Under the pieces are notes generated by a model. The model saw only the letters and a list, made by a program, of their open reading frames with translations, was not told the origin of the DNA and ran no database searches. Positions 35,401 to 48,301 of a stretch of 64,000 nucleotides of DNA are shown here, piece by piece. Position 1 is the stretch's first letter, and the number at the start of each line of letters is the position of its first letter. Where the stretch lies: positions 53,141,027 through 53,205,026 of the forward strand of contig CM047429.1 of the NCBI GenBank assembly GCA_026168455.1. Direction: 5' to 3'. This DNA comes from Theocolax elegans. Lineage: Eukaryota > Arthropoda > Insecta > Hymenoptera > Cerocephalidae. The translations under genes were made by a program, and so were the position numbers.

Positions 35401-36130
35401 TGACATTTCTCCCCCCATCGAGCTCACGGAGCTTTCGACTAGAAGGCGATGCTTTCACTAGGTTGCAATAAGTTTTTTTCTGCACACAGTGCGGTGAGTT
35501 ACCTAGCACGAAGATAGAAGAAAGAAAATAAGAAGAAGAAGGAGTAAAATAAGAAGAAGAAGTAGAAGAAGAGTAGGAGCATCAGAAAAACCGGAGCCGT
35601 TCCCATTTATCCAAAAAAGTGAAAAAATAGAGGAAATCGGTTTTTCCCTCGGCAGGGGAAGACAGAGCGTCAGCAAAGTCGCGGGCACAAGCTCTTTAGC
35701 AGAGAGTAGCCATGGCGCACGCTGTACCGGGTCCTTTGTCCGGTGAACACGGAGCTTCTCAATTAGTCCGTAACTCACCCAGGCAAGAAGGAGTCGGTTG
35801 CGAGACAGAGAGAAAAGTGCTCAAGCGATATCGAGTTCTCTCGGCTCTTCTGGATGCTACAAGACCCGAGAGAACCGAAGAAGATATTCACCCGGCCGGA
35901 GCAACCTCCTTCTCGTTTCGTTTCGTGGTTCTACATGTCGGAATTCTTTAGTATGGAACCTTTCACCGTCTCCCTACCTCGGCATAACCATAATCGTAAG
36001 ATATCTCGATACCCGCATTGCGAACTTCTGGAGGCCAAGCATATGCGAAAACCCTCCCAGCGATTAGTTTCGCAGGCGCAACGCGCAATAACGTCCAAAT
36101 GAGCGCGACTAGAATTCCTTGAATCGATAT
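35401..36130. other. Mixed DNA with GAA tract, no supported gene
   Basis: A GAA-rich tract at 35516-35578 is followed by GC-richer sequence with three overlapping + frames of 79-89 codons (35712-36102), none recognisable. Confidence 0.45.
35516..35578. repeat. GAA-rich trinucleotide tract
   Basis: AGAAGA repeats with AAATA interruptions over about 60 nt. Confidence 0.75.
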
Positions 36131-36720
36131 ATGTGCTCCTTATTCTCTCTGTATACTCAATATATGTTTACATTCCCATATATGTCTTATATACAAAACA
36201 ATAATTTTATTCAAGCAGCAGCATGATTTTTTTTATATTTTTGTTATAAGAGATGTGGGATTAAAAAAGTTGGAATTTTTATTTATTGTTTTATTAAAAA
36301 TGGGTTGACTTTTTCTAAAAAATCTCGCTATAAATTTTTTATCACTAAATGATCGAGATTTTTGTGCAGCCGCAAGGAGCAATTTTTCACCTAATCATTA
36401 CCAACGAAAAGTGATTATTAATTTTTAATTAATTATTTCAAAAAATTCTCTCTGCGAGCTTCTTCTATATTACTCAAATGTCACGTATGAATTTTTCCAG
36501 ACTATTAATTCGATAATTACAGAAAATTTTGGAATTTTTAAAAATAGATTCCTGTAATTTGCCTATCATATTTCCTATTCAACAATTATTATTGCGAAAA
36601 GTGAGTAATTTGCAACGTATTCAAGTAACACTTCATACATTGTGACTAACCGTAAAATTCAGTATTCAGATTATCCTTCTATGTTTAATTAAAAAAAAAA
36701 GAAGCTGCCATTATGCTATT
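36131..36720. other. AT-rich DNA, nothing recognised
   Basis: AT-rich with T- and A-runs. No gene, repeat or splice signal. Confidence 0.6.
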
Positions 36721-36742
36721 TGCCAGTTGTAACAGTGTGTTG

Positions 36743-36779
36743 ACACCATAGAAGAATCGATTGTCGATTCGACTGGTGT
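36743..36779. repeat. 37 nt two-stem hairpin
   Basis: ACACCA (36743-36748) pairs with TGGTGT (36774-36779). Inside it, GAATCGA (36754-36760) pairs perfectly with TCGATTC (36764-36770) around a TTG loop. The internal loops are 5 and 3 nt. It is too short for a typical microRNA precursor, so an RNA structure or DNA dyad is more likely. Confidence 0.5.
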
Positions 36780-37679
36780 ATGTCGAATAAGGAAGCAATA
36801 ACTGGTGGTAGAGATAGATGATACTGGTACGTTAATCTCGGTCGTCTTCAGGAGACACAGTGATATCCTGGGTTAGTACACGGCGGTAAGGGTGGTGCAC
36901 TGCATTGCGGCTTTTCGCCAGTTGCTGCATGGCGCATCGGTCGTCCAAGGCTCGTGCTCTACGTCTTGCGAACCGCATACACGAATTACGGCACCGGAAG
37001 ACGGAGGAAGACGGATACGTCAGTGTCGCGGTACTCCCGCGGCCGTGTTAATTACCGGGGTTGCTTGATGCTTGGTAAGACTCGACTCGAGACCGGCCTC
37101 CCCAGAACTCGATTTCCATTCCGCAACCGGCCACCCTAGATTGCCGAGATTCTCTCGAAAGCGTTATTGAACTACCTTTTGAAGCGCCTCTCCGCTTCCA
37201 CGCATCCTTTTCCTAAAGTTACACTTTCATTTGAAGAACACGTATGCAAATAGTTTGAAAATAATTATTATAATTATAATTCTACGTGAAAATATTCATA
37301 GGTAACTCGCGCAAACATCCCAGTTAACTCGCAATCTAATACTTACCATTAATTACCCTTGGAGTTTACCCAGGAAAATAAATCTTTAATTAATTTTAAA
37401 AGAAAGAATTGAATTGCTCAATTTCGGAGAGCAGTGCGTACGGTAAATTGAGGCAAAGAGAGATATGGAAGTCGGTAAGGAATAAACGTCGGCCATTGTT
37501 AAAGCCCCTACACAGACAACTAACTTAACTCTTTGAAAACACATGGGTTCTAGCGTACTGGGTAGGATTTACACATGGGGAGGTAAGGAAAGGGTCAAAC
37601 GAGCTTGGCGGTGGTGTCTACACACAGTGGGAATTCCGTCGGGTCGATTCACGCACTAGGCACTAGGATACCTTGTCCC

Positions 37680-37713
37680 CTTCCTCCCCCTCCTCCTCCT
37701 CCCCCTCCTCCCG
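37680..37713. repeat. CCT-rich pyrimidine tract
   Basis: CCTCCTCC-type repeats. The + frame translates to a proline run and the minus frame to a glycine run, which explains the opposed 88-codon frames here. Confidence 0.8.
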
Positions 37714-38180
37714 GCGTATCTTGCCAAACTAACAAAATTCCGACCCTATATGATATCTGGCTCGTACAAAGCAGCATAGTGTCCCAGACGTCACGGGAGC
37801 ATGCTCCGGTGAGAGGGAGAGAATCCCCTGGCAGGACTGTAGATATAGTTGTACGAAGATACCGGGAATAAGGAGAGAAGAGATCCGTAATTAGCGAGCT
37901 ATGTTGTACGCGCAATGCGTGCGTGCGAGCCTCACCGGGTTCCCCTTAGCCCCGTAGGCCGGTCTAATGTGTCACTGTCATCGGTAGCCCCGCGCGCTAT
38001 CCGAATTGTTATCGCGTGCGCGCGCGCGGTGCAAAGCCGGAGCCGGTGCCGGAGGGGCTTTCCCGACGACGCCGGGCTCCGCAGCGGTGAATAACACCCT
38101 CGAAACGCGCGTCTCCAACCCCGTATACACGAGCGTGCACCATTCGTATGTGTAACCGTTGCATAGCCTCGCCAGAAGAT

Positions 38181-38195
38181 CGGTATTAATTACCG
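38181..38195. promoter_or_regulatory. Dyad around a TAATTA core
   Basis: CGGTA TTAAT TACCG: perfect 5 bp arms flank a core containing TAATTA, the common homeodomain site. It lies in a CpG-dense block. Confidence 0.3.
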
Positions 38196-38340
38196 TGACG
38201 CCGGGCCCCGTAAGCGCACGTATCGAGCCATGAATGACGAATTGCGACTCGGATAACGTACCTCTGCGTACTACCCCTATTTTCCTAATTGATAATGATG
38301 CGAATTTACGTTGACCGAGCGTGGACAATCCGGAATTTAT

Positions 38341-39360
38341 AAGTTCGGAAGACCCGTATTCGAAACATTATTTATTCGATGATTTTGTTACTGCGTATTT
38401 CAATAATATACTTACAAGCATGATTAGTTGAACTTTAATTGGTTAAAGAGAAAGTAAGTTCATCTCGTTCGTTAATTAATCTTCGTGAGACTTACTAGTC
38501 TTCGCTCTCATTACTATTTTTAGATAATTAATTAATTGTTAATAAAATATAAGTGTTAACCAAATGTATTTCGAGGAAAACGAGTTTATTTAATTAAAAC
38601 GATACATTCAAGGAACCTTCGTTGAAGGTCAATTTAAAATAAACGCTTCTAAATCAGAAAATTATTCGAGATCGTCTAAAGTTATATAAATTAGAAGGAA
38701 ATAAACGGTATAAAAAGTTTCACATTATCTATTCATTGCAACGTCTACTGCACGTGAAAATAGAAATTATCAGATATTTACAAAATCCTTGACCGACATC
38801 GCCTCACTTTCGAAATATTAATCAAATCCCAAAATATCATATGTAATAATTATTTTAAATATTCTTACATGACGTATAATTAAAGATTAATTACAACTGT
38901 AGATATCTAAATTGTATTATAATAAAATAGAAATTAAAAGTACGATAAAATGAAAATGACAAATGAAATAAATAATTTAAAAAATAATTATCCGAGTACT
39001 GGCATTTAAATTTTTACATACAGCATTTGGAAAGTAATATTGTTTACCTGATAGTATAAGATAATAATATTATCAAACAATACGGATTGCCTTATTTTTG
39101 TTGGTTTCTTTGTAGCTTTTTAACCGGAATAAATACTACTTAGCTTATAAATTAACTTGAACGCAAAATTACAGTATTATTTTATTCAAAGGACGTTGGA
39201 TAAAATAAGAAAATGAATGAAAAGAAATGAAAGTTGCTTTACTTATTCTACACTTGTTCGTTTTAATGAAAAGTTTAGTTACGCCGGAGAGGAGATTGAA
39301 GTACAATTAAATGAAGAAAAAACGAAGCCAGCGTAAAAAATAAAATATAAAGTAAATTTA
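38341..39360. other. AT-rich DNA, nothing recognised
   Basis: AT-rich. A small hairpin ACCTTC-GTT-GAAGGT lies near 38612-38626. No gene seen. Confidence 0.6.
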
Positions 39361-39660
39361 CGGAGTATTCGATCGTAAGGATTTCACTGTTCGAGAGCTA
39401 ATCGAGACCGTCCCGGTGGTTTTTGTGCACGGGTCCGTTTGGTATTTTTCGACTGATTTAAGGGGAGCAGAATGAATTTTCTCTCGGCCGTCGCAGGAGG
39501 ATGTAGCTCAAGGTATAGAGCAGAGGTGCCAGATCGATAACTCGGAGGAGCGAACCAAGTCGTCCAGCTCTCTTTAGGAATAAGTTTGTCCCGGTTACAT
39601 CGGGTAGGAGAGACCAAGATAGGAAATAGTAGTAGCGAAGCAGAGTTGGCCCTTGCCGAG

Positions 39661-39714
39661 AGGAGAGACGAAGAGAGGGAGAGAGGGAGTGAGAGAAAGA
39701 GATAGAGCGAGAGC
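39661..39714. repeat. GA-rich microsatellite
   Basis: GAGAGGGA-type repeats with interruptions, just upstream of a CT run on the same strand. Confidence 0.8.
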
Positions 39715-39828
39715 GGGCTTTGCGTGTCCTTCTTGATTTATCGTCGATGATCGAGCCACCGGCAACGGCACTGGCTCCTCACGCCTACGGTGCTATCTAT
39801 TTCCTGGGCCCGTGCGATCTTATGCGCT

Positions 39829-39850
39829 TCTCTCTCTCTCTCTCTCTCTC
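39829..39850. repeat. CT microsatellite
   Basis: About ten CT units. Together with the GA tract about 115 nt upstream it forms an inverted purine/pyrimidine pair. Confidence 0.85.
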
Positions 39851-41182
39851 ACGGCTAATAAATCGCATTAAATTGTCGAATGCCCCCTCCGATCGATTTT
39901 TATACCTTACTTTTTTCATAAATAGAAAGACGAATAAAAATGAATAAATGTAAGAACTAAGGTCGACATGGCAGCTCGAAATGTGCAGACTCACTTAAGG
40001 TCCTCCACCTCCTTCCTGGTACCGTAGAGTCTTTAAACTCGTTTAGCTCGAGCAGCCCGATTTGTATCGAGAAAAGTCGACCTCTTGTACGAAATATACG
40101 GGAGACAGGGTATCTCGGAGAGGATTTCGGGTCGACCTCGATCCCTTTGTTGAGCGCACGCGCACGAAAGCGAGAGACATGCGTATTGCATTACGATTTT
40201 AATCAGTCGAAACCCTGGTACTTCGGACGGTAACGTATAATATAGGCAAAGCGCGCCCTGTCCTTCCTCCCGACGATTCGTGACAATACTCGAGAACCCC
40301 TCTGATTCTTTCGCCAATAAGGGCCCTGCCAATGTGCTTCGAGGGAGGCCGAGAGAAAGAACCCGCGCTTCGCACAATGAATAATGCAAATACTCTCTCG
40401 ATTACTGTGAGCGCGAGCGCACTGCCCGTGCGTAATTCTTTTTTCTCGCGTATATAGCCTGGGGCTCGATTACCGGGGCCGATCCGTTCGTTGATGGGCG
40501 TAACGCCCCCTTTATAAAGAAAAAAGAGTACCATGTTCCTACCCTGTTTTCTTCGAGGGACTCAATCCTACTTACCGTTCGTTCACTTTCTTCCCGTAGA
40601 TTGATGGGGATTTTGCATAAGTATCTTCGGCTCTCTTTGGAAAATACGTGTCATCGCTATAAGTATCTAGATCTTAAACAATTTTCGTACCATTTTTAGA
40701 CTTATTTTTTTTAGTAATACGCAGTATTAGTACATATATACTTTGCGCTTCGAATTTGTTAGAAATTAATTTTGAGTAGTATTGTATCCGAGTACCTCGT
40801 ATCAAGTTAACGATACATGATACACGGAAGCACCTGTGTTACGAAATGTCCATCATTTAGAAGTTGTTAAAAAATAACGTCGCACCTGTACGTAAACAAA
40901 AATTTAATTTAGTCTCGAGATTTCCAACGACAAGTTGTTTTTCGGGGCAAAGCCAAATGTATCTTGAATCGGCCAACTCGTATAAACGCTGCATCTTTGA
41001 CGAGACGAAAAATCGTCAAGGCCGAGAGAATTGTTAAGTATTAGTTTAAATCCACGATAGTTGATGAAGGGTTAGGTATATGGGCTAGCCAAAAGAGTAA
41101 TTTTCAGCGTGTCGCGTTATGCTTCCGTGGCACCGTTAATTGCCGGCCGCATTCACTCAACGGCGACGACGATGATCCGTGA

Positions 41183-41197
41183 ATGGCAGCCTGCCAT
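41183..41197. promoter_or_regulatory. 15 bp dyad ATGGCAG-C-CTGCCAT
   Basis: Perfect 7 bp arms around one central base, in a CpG-rich low-repeat block. Likely a dimeric binding site, if functional. No factor is assigned. Confidence 0.35.
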
Positions 41198-41990
41198 TTC
41201 ATCGGCTGTAAGGGCGGGTTTATATGTGTGCGCGCCACTTCATTATCGATTCGTGTGGCTGTGCGCGTGTTGACAATTATAATTTCACGGTCCGTCTCAC
41301 ACCCGGTATCAGATTCGACCGGCTCATTATTTATAGCAGGATGCCCGTCGCGTCGAGAACAAAGGCACCGATCGTCGTCGACGTGGAGCGACGAAAGCGC
41401 GAATGCATATAGGGGGAACGAGTGCCGAGTGATCCGAAAGACGGAAGATTCCCGCGTACAGCTTTGACGAGATAGTCGCTAACCTCTTCATCCTCACAAT
41501 AGGACGACTACGACTCTTCTTACTTCAACGGCGCAAGCGGATATTTAAGCATCGACTTTGGGGAATTAAGAGAACCGAGGAAAAGAAGGAAAAAAGATGT
41601 GAGAGGGGACGCGATAACCCAGTCGAGGGGAAGAAAATTGAAAGAACAGAAAATTCTGGCCAACTGAAAGCGAATTTTGAGCGACCTCCTTCCTGAATTC
41701 CCATTCTTCCTTCGGTATATATCCTTTGATCGGTTTATGGGAAATTGATGCGCTAGCTTTTTCTCGAGGTATTATATTTTCCCCTTCTACGTGAGCCTTC
41801 GACGACATAACCAAAAATATCTGTTTTCGTATACCAGATTTCGCGACTGTGGCGTCCAGTTTTTTTCCGCCGGATTTAATAATTCGACCCTTCTTATTTT
41901 TATAATGCTGTAAGGAGTAAATCCGCGCGAGGGAAAATGGATATTTCAATAAGTACCTCAGATTTGCTGTCATTGGAGAATTCGTTCCAA

Positions 41991-43470
41991 CCATAAAAGC
42001 ATGCCGTAGTTACAAAAATCTTTTTGGCTCCGACAAATTTTCCATTATATTCAGATATATCTGTATATTTGTATAGGTTTTTGTAGCTATAAATATATAT
42101 ATAATAAAATTTTGAATACTAAGAGCGTATTTCGTGTTATATTTCTAACTTCTTATATATTAATTATTATACTGGTAATTAATTACTTTAAATTGTAGCC
42201 TTTTTATCTTTTAATAATTATTATACTCTAAAAGGATTAATCATTTTTAAATATCACAGTACTTATAAATATCAATAATCGATTTGTCATTTAAAGGTAT
42301 TATAAATAATCCCTAAAAAAATGAACTTTTAACTAAAGTAAAAGGGTGGTCATATTTGATATATTCTAGATTAACGTTGTTGTCTAGTAGATTAAAAAAC
42401 TTTCGACGTATGAAATTACATTTTGAAAAAGTAATTAAATCTATAAAAAAAATAAACTAATCAAGTCTATCATATAATATTATTTCAATAATATAGGCCT
42501 TGCAAAAGAACCTTTGTAAATAAATGTTACGATGAAATTACATATCAAAAAAACAGCTGCTAATTCATTGACACGTAGTTTCCTCAAAATGAATATATCA
42601 CTTCTATATATAATATATCGGTATAATATGAAATTTAATTAATCTTACCAAAATTATTAAACCTATTTAATGTTGCTTATTTTTTATACTAATAAAATAA
42701 CAAATTGCTAAAAAAGAGTTTGATAATGTCAAATTTTGAGTGACACTATTATAAAATTCGAGAAATACTAATCATTAGATTTCAAAATCTATATTTTTAA
42801 TACAGATATGCATCCATGTAATGCATATTACAAAGTTTAAGTAACAAAAAATACAACATTTAGATATTATAATATTTTAAAATATGTTTTTAACAAGTTT
42901 TAATAAAGCTACATGTTACTATTAAAAACATACCTTACCACAAAATAGAAATTTTTCAAACAAAAACCTTTTATATTATAATTTCTTTTTCAATAACAGC
43001 TTGATGAAATTTTCTGAAATTCTTACACAATGCAGCCTCTATTATTTTCTATTACCACGATTTTTTTTCAGCCAATTTGACGAATTAGTTTCAGAGATAG
43101 GTACGCGCAATCAAAAATTTCATTAAAAAATCAATTACTTTGATAATTACAAATCTGTTTAGTTAAAAAAATATAGGTTTGTTTTTACCATAAAGACTAC
43201 TCTTTCCCAAAATATTAAGTTCACTACCGCACCACTCGATGTAATTATAAAAAATTATACAATATGAACTTCGCATTGCATGATTCTTAGTTTAATATAC
43301 GCCAGTTGTTCATATCTTTTATAAAACTTTCTAGATTATAAATTTAAAATATAATTTGACAATGTATCGTAAACATAAGAACTTATTTTACAAATTTATT
43401 AATGCAATACGTTTCTAATTAAAAATGCGAGACCAAATAAATTATAATGAAAACTCGTATTTCTATTACT
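41991..43470. other. AT-rich desert, nothing recognised
   Basis: Very AT-rich for 1.5 kb. A more balanced word cluster at about 43000-43100 ends an otherwise featureless stretch. Its TTTTTTTTCAG (43060-43071) has no open exon downstream. Confidence 0.6.
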
Positions 43471-45020
43471 CCGACAATAGGCTGTCCCAAGATGAAAGTT
43501 ACTTCGTTACTTGCATGCTCCATCAAGAGGTTGGCACTGAAATATTCTCGTCAGAATGCAACAAATAGAGCAAATAGGCGCGTATCGTGAAGAAACCCCA
43601 ACTCGTAGAGCGAAGACTTAGGAAAAGCATAATAGTAAAACGAAATCCAGTGGCAAGGCTCGTAAATAAAAACGTCCATTGAGAGAGGGGTAGAAAACGC
43701 AGCGGCCCGTCCGTTTTTATTACGCGTCATTCCTTACAATTCAGCGGGAAAAATGACTTAAGATTTATCCCGCGGCGCGTCGTCAAGAGCCGCGCTCACG
43801 CAGGCTTCGAAGGAGCCGCGACGACGGCGCTCGTAAATATTATGCTCAAGATCTACGACACATCCGGCGCGATTACCGGTGCTTCGCCGCGCGCTCTGGA
43901 TCACCGCGCACTCCCACATGTACGTATAACACAGGTAATATTTCGTGGTCGCGGCCGGCACAAAGCTCTACAATGCTATCGTTCGCACTGAGGCTCTTCA
44001 GCCTCTCTCTCTCTCTCTCTCCCTCGCTCTTTCCTCCTCGCTCTTCCTCCGTCTCTTCCTTCTATTTCACCGAAGACGCTGCCTCTTTCCTCGCCCGTCT
44101 CATTTTTCTTTCTCTCTTAGACTCGCTTTCCTTCCACGACGCTGGAGAATAATGGTTTTTCGTTCGATCGTCTCTAGTACACCTCCTCCCGCCAACGGAA
44201 GCTCACTCGCGTCAGGGTAGGGAGAAGGCAGATTGAATTGGAAATATGCGATTCGGCAGTGTGTAAAGTCGTCAGGCTTTTCCCCTTGGCTGCCGTCGTA
44301 TCTGTCTAGGCGTTCTTTTTTTTTTTTATCTCCCTGCCGACGCCACCACTAAGTCTCACTATATTCTTCGCCAATTTCTACGTATACCCATGCACACCTA
44401 CCTTCCAATATGGTACTCCAAGCCTCAATTTATATATATATACCTAGGCGCGTAACGCTCGTCAAAATAAATCGCGTACCGCCCCTTAAATAGCGATATC
44501 CGAATTTAACCCGTCGGCGGAAGATGAATTACGAATAGGGGAGATCGAGCCGTATGCGCCGACCGACTGATCATCGCGATGATATTTCACTGTGTATAGC
44601 TCCCTCCTCCTGTGCTAATTGGGCTCGAGTATATGGGGTCAGCTCTCTCTCTCTCTTCCTCTCCCTCTTGGTACTATAAATCATTCAGTCGCGCTCTGTC
44701 GTCCGACAAGGCGGCCTGGCGTACCGAGGATGGACGTAGCTTTTCATAAAGCGAAAGAAAAGGCGTAAGGGCTAACGTGGTAGCGATCGCTATAGATCTA
44801 AAATGCGAGTAGTAGGTCGCGTAGCAATATTCTATTTGCGACGATTGCTCCCGCGACCCTGATATCAATTCAACCAATCAATGCTCGATGCCTATTGCAA
44901 AAATAACCGCAAGCTTAATTGTTGCGCGGTGACCAGTGAGCTCGACCGATATATCTCTTCGAAGATGAATGAGAGAAATTCCCTTTGATTCGTTGCATCG
45001 TATGTCTTTAACTGACGTTT
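43471..45020. other. CpG-rich block with CT microsatellites
   Basis: Begins with a balanced patch at 43480-43570, where a + frame (ATG at 43425, stop at 43566) encodes 47 residues containing RLSQDESYFVTC. It has an acceptor-like CCGACAATAG but no donor and is not called. CT runs lie at about 44001-44027 and 44643-44659. A 91-codon + frame crosses the first. Confidence 0.4.
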
Positions 45021-45480
45021 ATCGCTCTACAGTCAGCATTCAATGGGGGCCAATTATTTCATCATTTCAATCAATGTTCTACCTTTCTGAACCGAATAAA
45101 CATTTAACTATTTTGTCCATTCGAATACTATTTTGAGCATAAATTTCCCGATAATTTATACTAATTATGCAACATCTTTAATTTATTTAGCGAGCACGTT
45201 CACAAAGATTAACGAATACTTCTAATAGCATTGCGTATTATTAAATAATACTTTGAAATCGCATAATGGTTACTGGAAAGCGCATATAATACACACGTAC
45301 AGTATGTCAATAAATGTTATACTCGAGATGAATGAATTTCCTCCCTAAAATTTGCATCGATTAATCTATTAAATTTTTGAAGTTGATTAATGAAAAGGCA
45401 CTTAAAAGCAATTAACTCGAATAACGTAATAAACTATAGCGTTTACCATGCTACGATTACCGGAATATTTACTCGAATAA
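45021..45480. other. AT-rich to mixed DNA
   Basis: No gene or repeat recognised. Contains CCAATTATTTCATCATTTCAATCA-like A/T words (about 45050-45075) suggestive of homeodomain sites, but nothing firm. Confidence 0.5.
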
Positions 45481-46260
45481 TCCCACCGAGAACCAAGTCC
45501 CAGGAAGCGTGAATTGGTTATAACGTTCTCGCAAATCGATCCGTCGCAACGGTAATGAAATTAATATTGAAAATAAAGCGCGGGATTGAAAAGCGCGAGG
45601 TCGGATCGATGAGGAAAACGAGGAGAATAAATCAGAGAGCTACCCCTCGGGGTTTACTGGGTGTTGGTAGTGGTGGTGTCGGAACAGTCGTGTTTCCCCG
45701 GTCGCGTGTAGAATTTGACGCAGACCGAGGCGAGAGTCGAAACCGAGATAACTTTCCTCCGACAATGGCAGTTTCCATCCACGCGGGGATTCGTGCCTCG
45801 TGCGCAACACCCCCGCACGGCTAACTAAATTGCAGATGCAAATAATGCCGACTGCGTTGCGGCTCCGTTGCCACTCGGTCCTTTTCACCGGCAACAACGA
45901 ATCACTGGATCGTTCCTCGAAGGAACTTCCCGAAGCCACTTATTAACCCGTTAATTCCCCTTCTAACCAAACACACCCTATGTGCAAGAGCACGCGGCTA
46001 TCTAAACGCTCGGTAATTACCACTCGACGCTATTGTAAGGTGCCGGCTCGCATCCGCTTCTCAAAGTGAACGATGAGCCAGGTCCTCTCGCGGAACTCAA
46101 CCTCAGTGGTATCCTTTAATTAAAAGTCGATCATCGGATCAAACCGTTGCCCCCGTCTATTTGACAAACCTGTTTACCCAACTCGAAGATATACCCTTGA
46201 GAGAGTAGTTCTACCTCCGATCTCCGACGGTTCCTGCTTTTACACCTAGTGACCTTACGT
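45481..46260. other. CpG-rich block, possible regulatory DNA
   Basis: Two opposed frames (89 codons + strand, 99 codons minus strand, 45555-45939) overlap and are not recognisable. 46000-46250 is unusually free of simple repeats for this window, consistent with a conserved non-coding element. Confidence 0.35.
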
Positions 46261-46800
46261 CATTCTTTTTTTATTCGATACGACTATTCTGCAGTTTACG
46301 TACTGCACATATTGCGATTATTCGATTTTATCTTGTAGCGCGCACAACCTTTTGAAACACCAATTATTGCAATAAAACTTCAAATTATTATTAATTTGTT
46401 AATCTCGCTATCTTAAGATTTTTTCTTTAAATTCCCTATAATAATATACAAAATTAATTAAAAAGTTATTTTCACCCTCCATATTGTACTCTATAATATA
46501 TATAATATACACTATACAATATGCAACATTCATTAAGTGAACACATGTAGCCTATCAAGTATAATAAACACCTACTTACAGTGCAAACTTCAGATTTCTA
46601 GCAAGTTGATCGTGTACATTTTACAGTAAATGTTCTCTTCCCTATTACTGCAGAGCTATGATAAAAATAAATTAAAAAACCGACATTTTCGACATTACAA
46701 TGTTAAATTAATTATAACTAATGAATGTACAACTAAAGCTAAATTTAACAAATATATGTATTAGTAATGTACATTCACTAATATTATACGAGGAAATTTG
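46261..46800. other. AT-rich DNA, nothing recognised
   Basis: AT-rich. TATA-type dinucleotide patches near 46495-46515. No gene seen. Confidence 0.6.
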
Positions 46801-47980
46801 GATTTAATTGGATAAATCGAGCCTGAGACTATTATCTTTAGTTCAACTCGTACTATCCTCGGGATTTTGGCTGCGTTGCACAAGCAATGGTTCGATCGTT
46901 TTTTTTTTGTTCATTCTACAGCATCTTACTCGAACCAAAGGTAATCGGGGGCTCTGCGACTCGCAGCTCACACTGGAACGTGTTGTTGGCGTCTAAGTTT
47001 ATTGCTCGGAGATAACCTCGAGTTTTCATCCCCTGATCGAGGATTTGCCAGATGGGGTGAGGCCTCAAGCGGTAACTAACGAGTGTCGGGCCAAGACAGC
47101 CAAGTATTTCACGGCAGTCTCCCCTAGAGTTTCCTGGTTAATCCTTTAATTTGCCCCACCGATTAAGAATCGACATTTGCTTTCAACGAAAAAGTTTAAA
47201 TTGGACCTGTGTAAAAATGTTTTTAGATTTAACGAATATTAAAGACAGGAGATAAACGAACAATTTTATTTATCTCTAGATTTATTTTTAATTTATTCAA
47301 TTAACTTATTCGTATAATTATCCTATACGTAAGATATGAAACAACTGTTTTTAATTAAATTCTCTATGAAATCGTAACGTTTTACTTTGAAAGCGAATCA
47401 AAGGGAATGCAAATGAAAAACAGCGGAATGAATCTATTGACATTCAATTTGTAATCCGTTGTTTAGAGTATTTAATTGGTTGGAATTAATTTGTATTCTC
47501 ATTTCATTTCAATGTTTTGTGGAAAAATAGATAATTTTTCTAAATTGCTTAGACATCCCGTAACGAATTGTGTAAATACTTACCAACGTTGCTTTGGCAT
47601 TGACATATTTTATAGGACACAGAGAAAACCGTAGGTCACGCATCATGCTTTATCCGGAAATCGTTATTTTTCTCCTTGTAAAGAGAAGTCTATAATCGAC
47701 AAGATCGATAAGCTTAGTCTTATCTGGGAGGTCTGAGCCAAAGTGATGTGTGTCAGACGTTCGCGCCTAATTTACCGCTCGTAAGATCAAACTCCCAACA
47801 AATCCAGAGTAATCGGCGACCATTAGTCCACTTCAAAGCGCGTCGTTGAGTAATGTATTTTGGGACTGGCTGACGATGCGAAGACTTTACACGCCAGAAA
47901 TTCGACTAGCTAGTAACAAAATACTTTACCCTGATAGTCGGTTAATGAGATCCTGATAGAAACAGATATACCAGATCCTC
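46801..47980. other. Two balanced patches in AT-rich DNA
   Basis: 46800-47160 and 47640-47960 are more GC-rich and repeat-poor, separated by AT-rich sequence. The only frame of note (62 codons, 46808-46996) is not recognised. The second patch carries an inverted GATA pair. Both could be enhancers. Confidence 0.4.
47707..47724. promoter_or_regulatory. Inverted pair of GATA sites
   Basis: GATAAG (47707-47712) and CTTATC (47719-47724) face each other across six bases. Palindromic GATA sites are bound with high affinity by two-fingered GATA proteins. Function here is inferred. Confidence 0.35.
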
Positions 47981-48301
47981 GTTAATCTTTCATTTAAATT
48001 AACGAGATTACTTTCAAACAATGCTGGAATTATTTTAATAATTTCAATCATACCTCTTGTTTACGCATTAAATATAGATTAATTAACATAACGTTTTTTA
48101 CTCTGCTACACTCACACTACTTTACTTTGTAAATAAACTTTTAGTAAACGTCGTTAGCAAGGTACGGTCGTACAAAATTCGCAAATTAATATTGACGTAT
48201 GTGTTAAACGATGTGGATGTGTTCAGAAATTTTTCGTAGAAATTAGTTATTAGTTAAATATATATAGATACAAAATAAATTGATCATTTATGAAATTAAC
48301 T
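47981..48301. other. AT-rich left flank of the transposon
   Basis: AT-rich with a short TATATA run. No gene seen. Confidence 0.55.

Larger units (their letters stand above)
36721..38340. other. CpG-rich block, possible conserved element
   Basis: GC-richer, with an AT-richer gap at about 37200-37430. The 36730-37140 part has few low-complexity runs, a 37 nt stem-loop, and a donor-like CTTG|GTAAGA at 37075. The 37900-38340 part is CpG-dense with a homeodomain-core dyad. Overlapping frames on both strands (37605-37915) derive from a CCT-rich tract at 37680-37713. Confidence 0.4.
39361..41990. other. CpG-rich island with AT-rich gap
   Basis: GC-richer overall, AT-richer at about 40600-40900. 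Minus-strand frames of 118, 111 and 142 codons (40033-40534 and 41566-41994) have no recognisable domain. The 41170-41420 part has a 15 bp dyad and homeodomain or Hox-like A/T cores with few repeats, and is the best candidate for conserved regulatory DNA. Confidence 0.4.

Noticed and set aside
41566..41994. 142-codon minus frame of fairly ordinary composition
   Set aside because: No recognised motif, no splice or promoter context. Kept as non-coding pending alignment.
43425..43568. 47-residue + frame with an acceptor-like CCGACAATAG
   Set aside because: Too short to separate from chance, no donor, no recognisable sequence.
46880..46915. GGTTCGATCG followed by a T-run, resembling a Pol III gene end
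   Set aside because: No A-box or foldable upstream RNA was seen.
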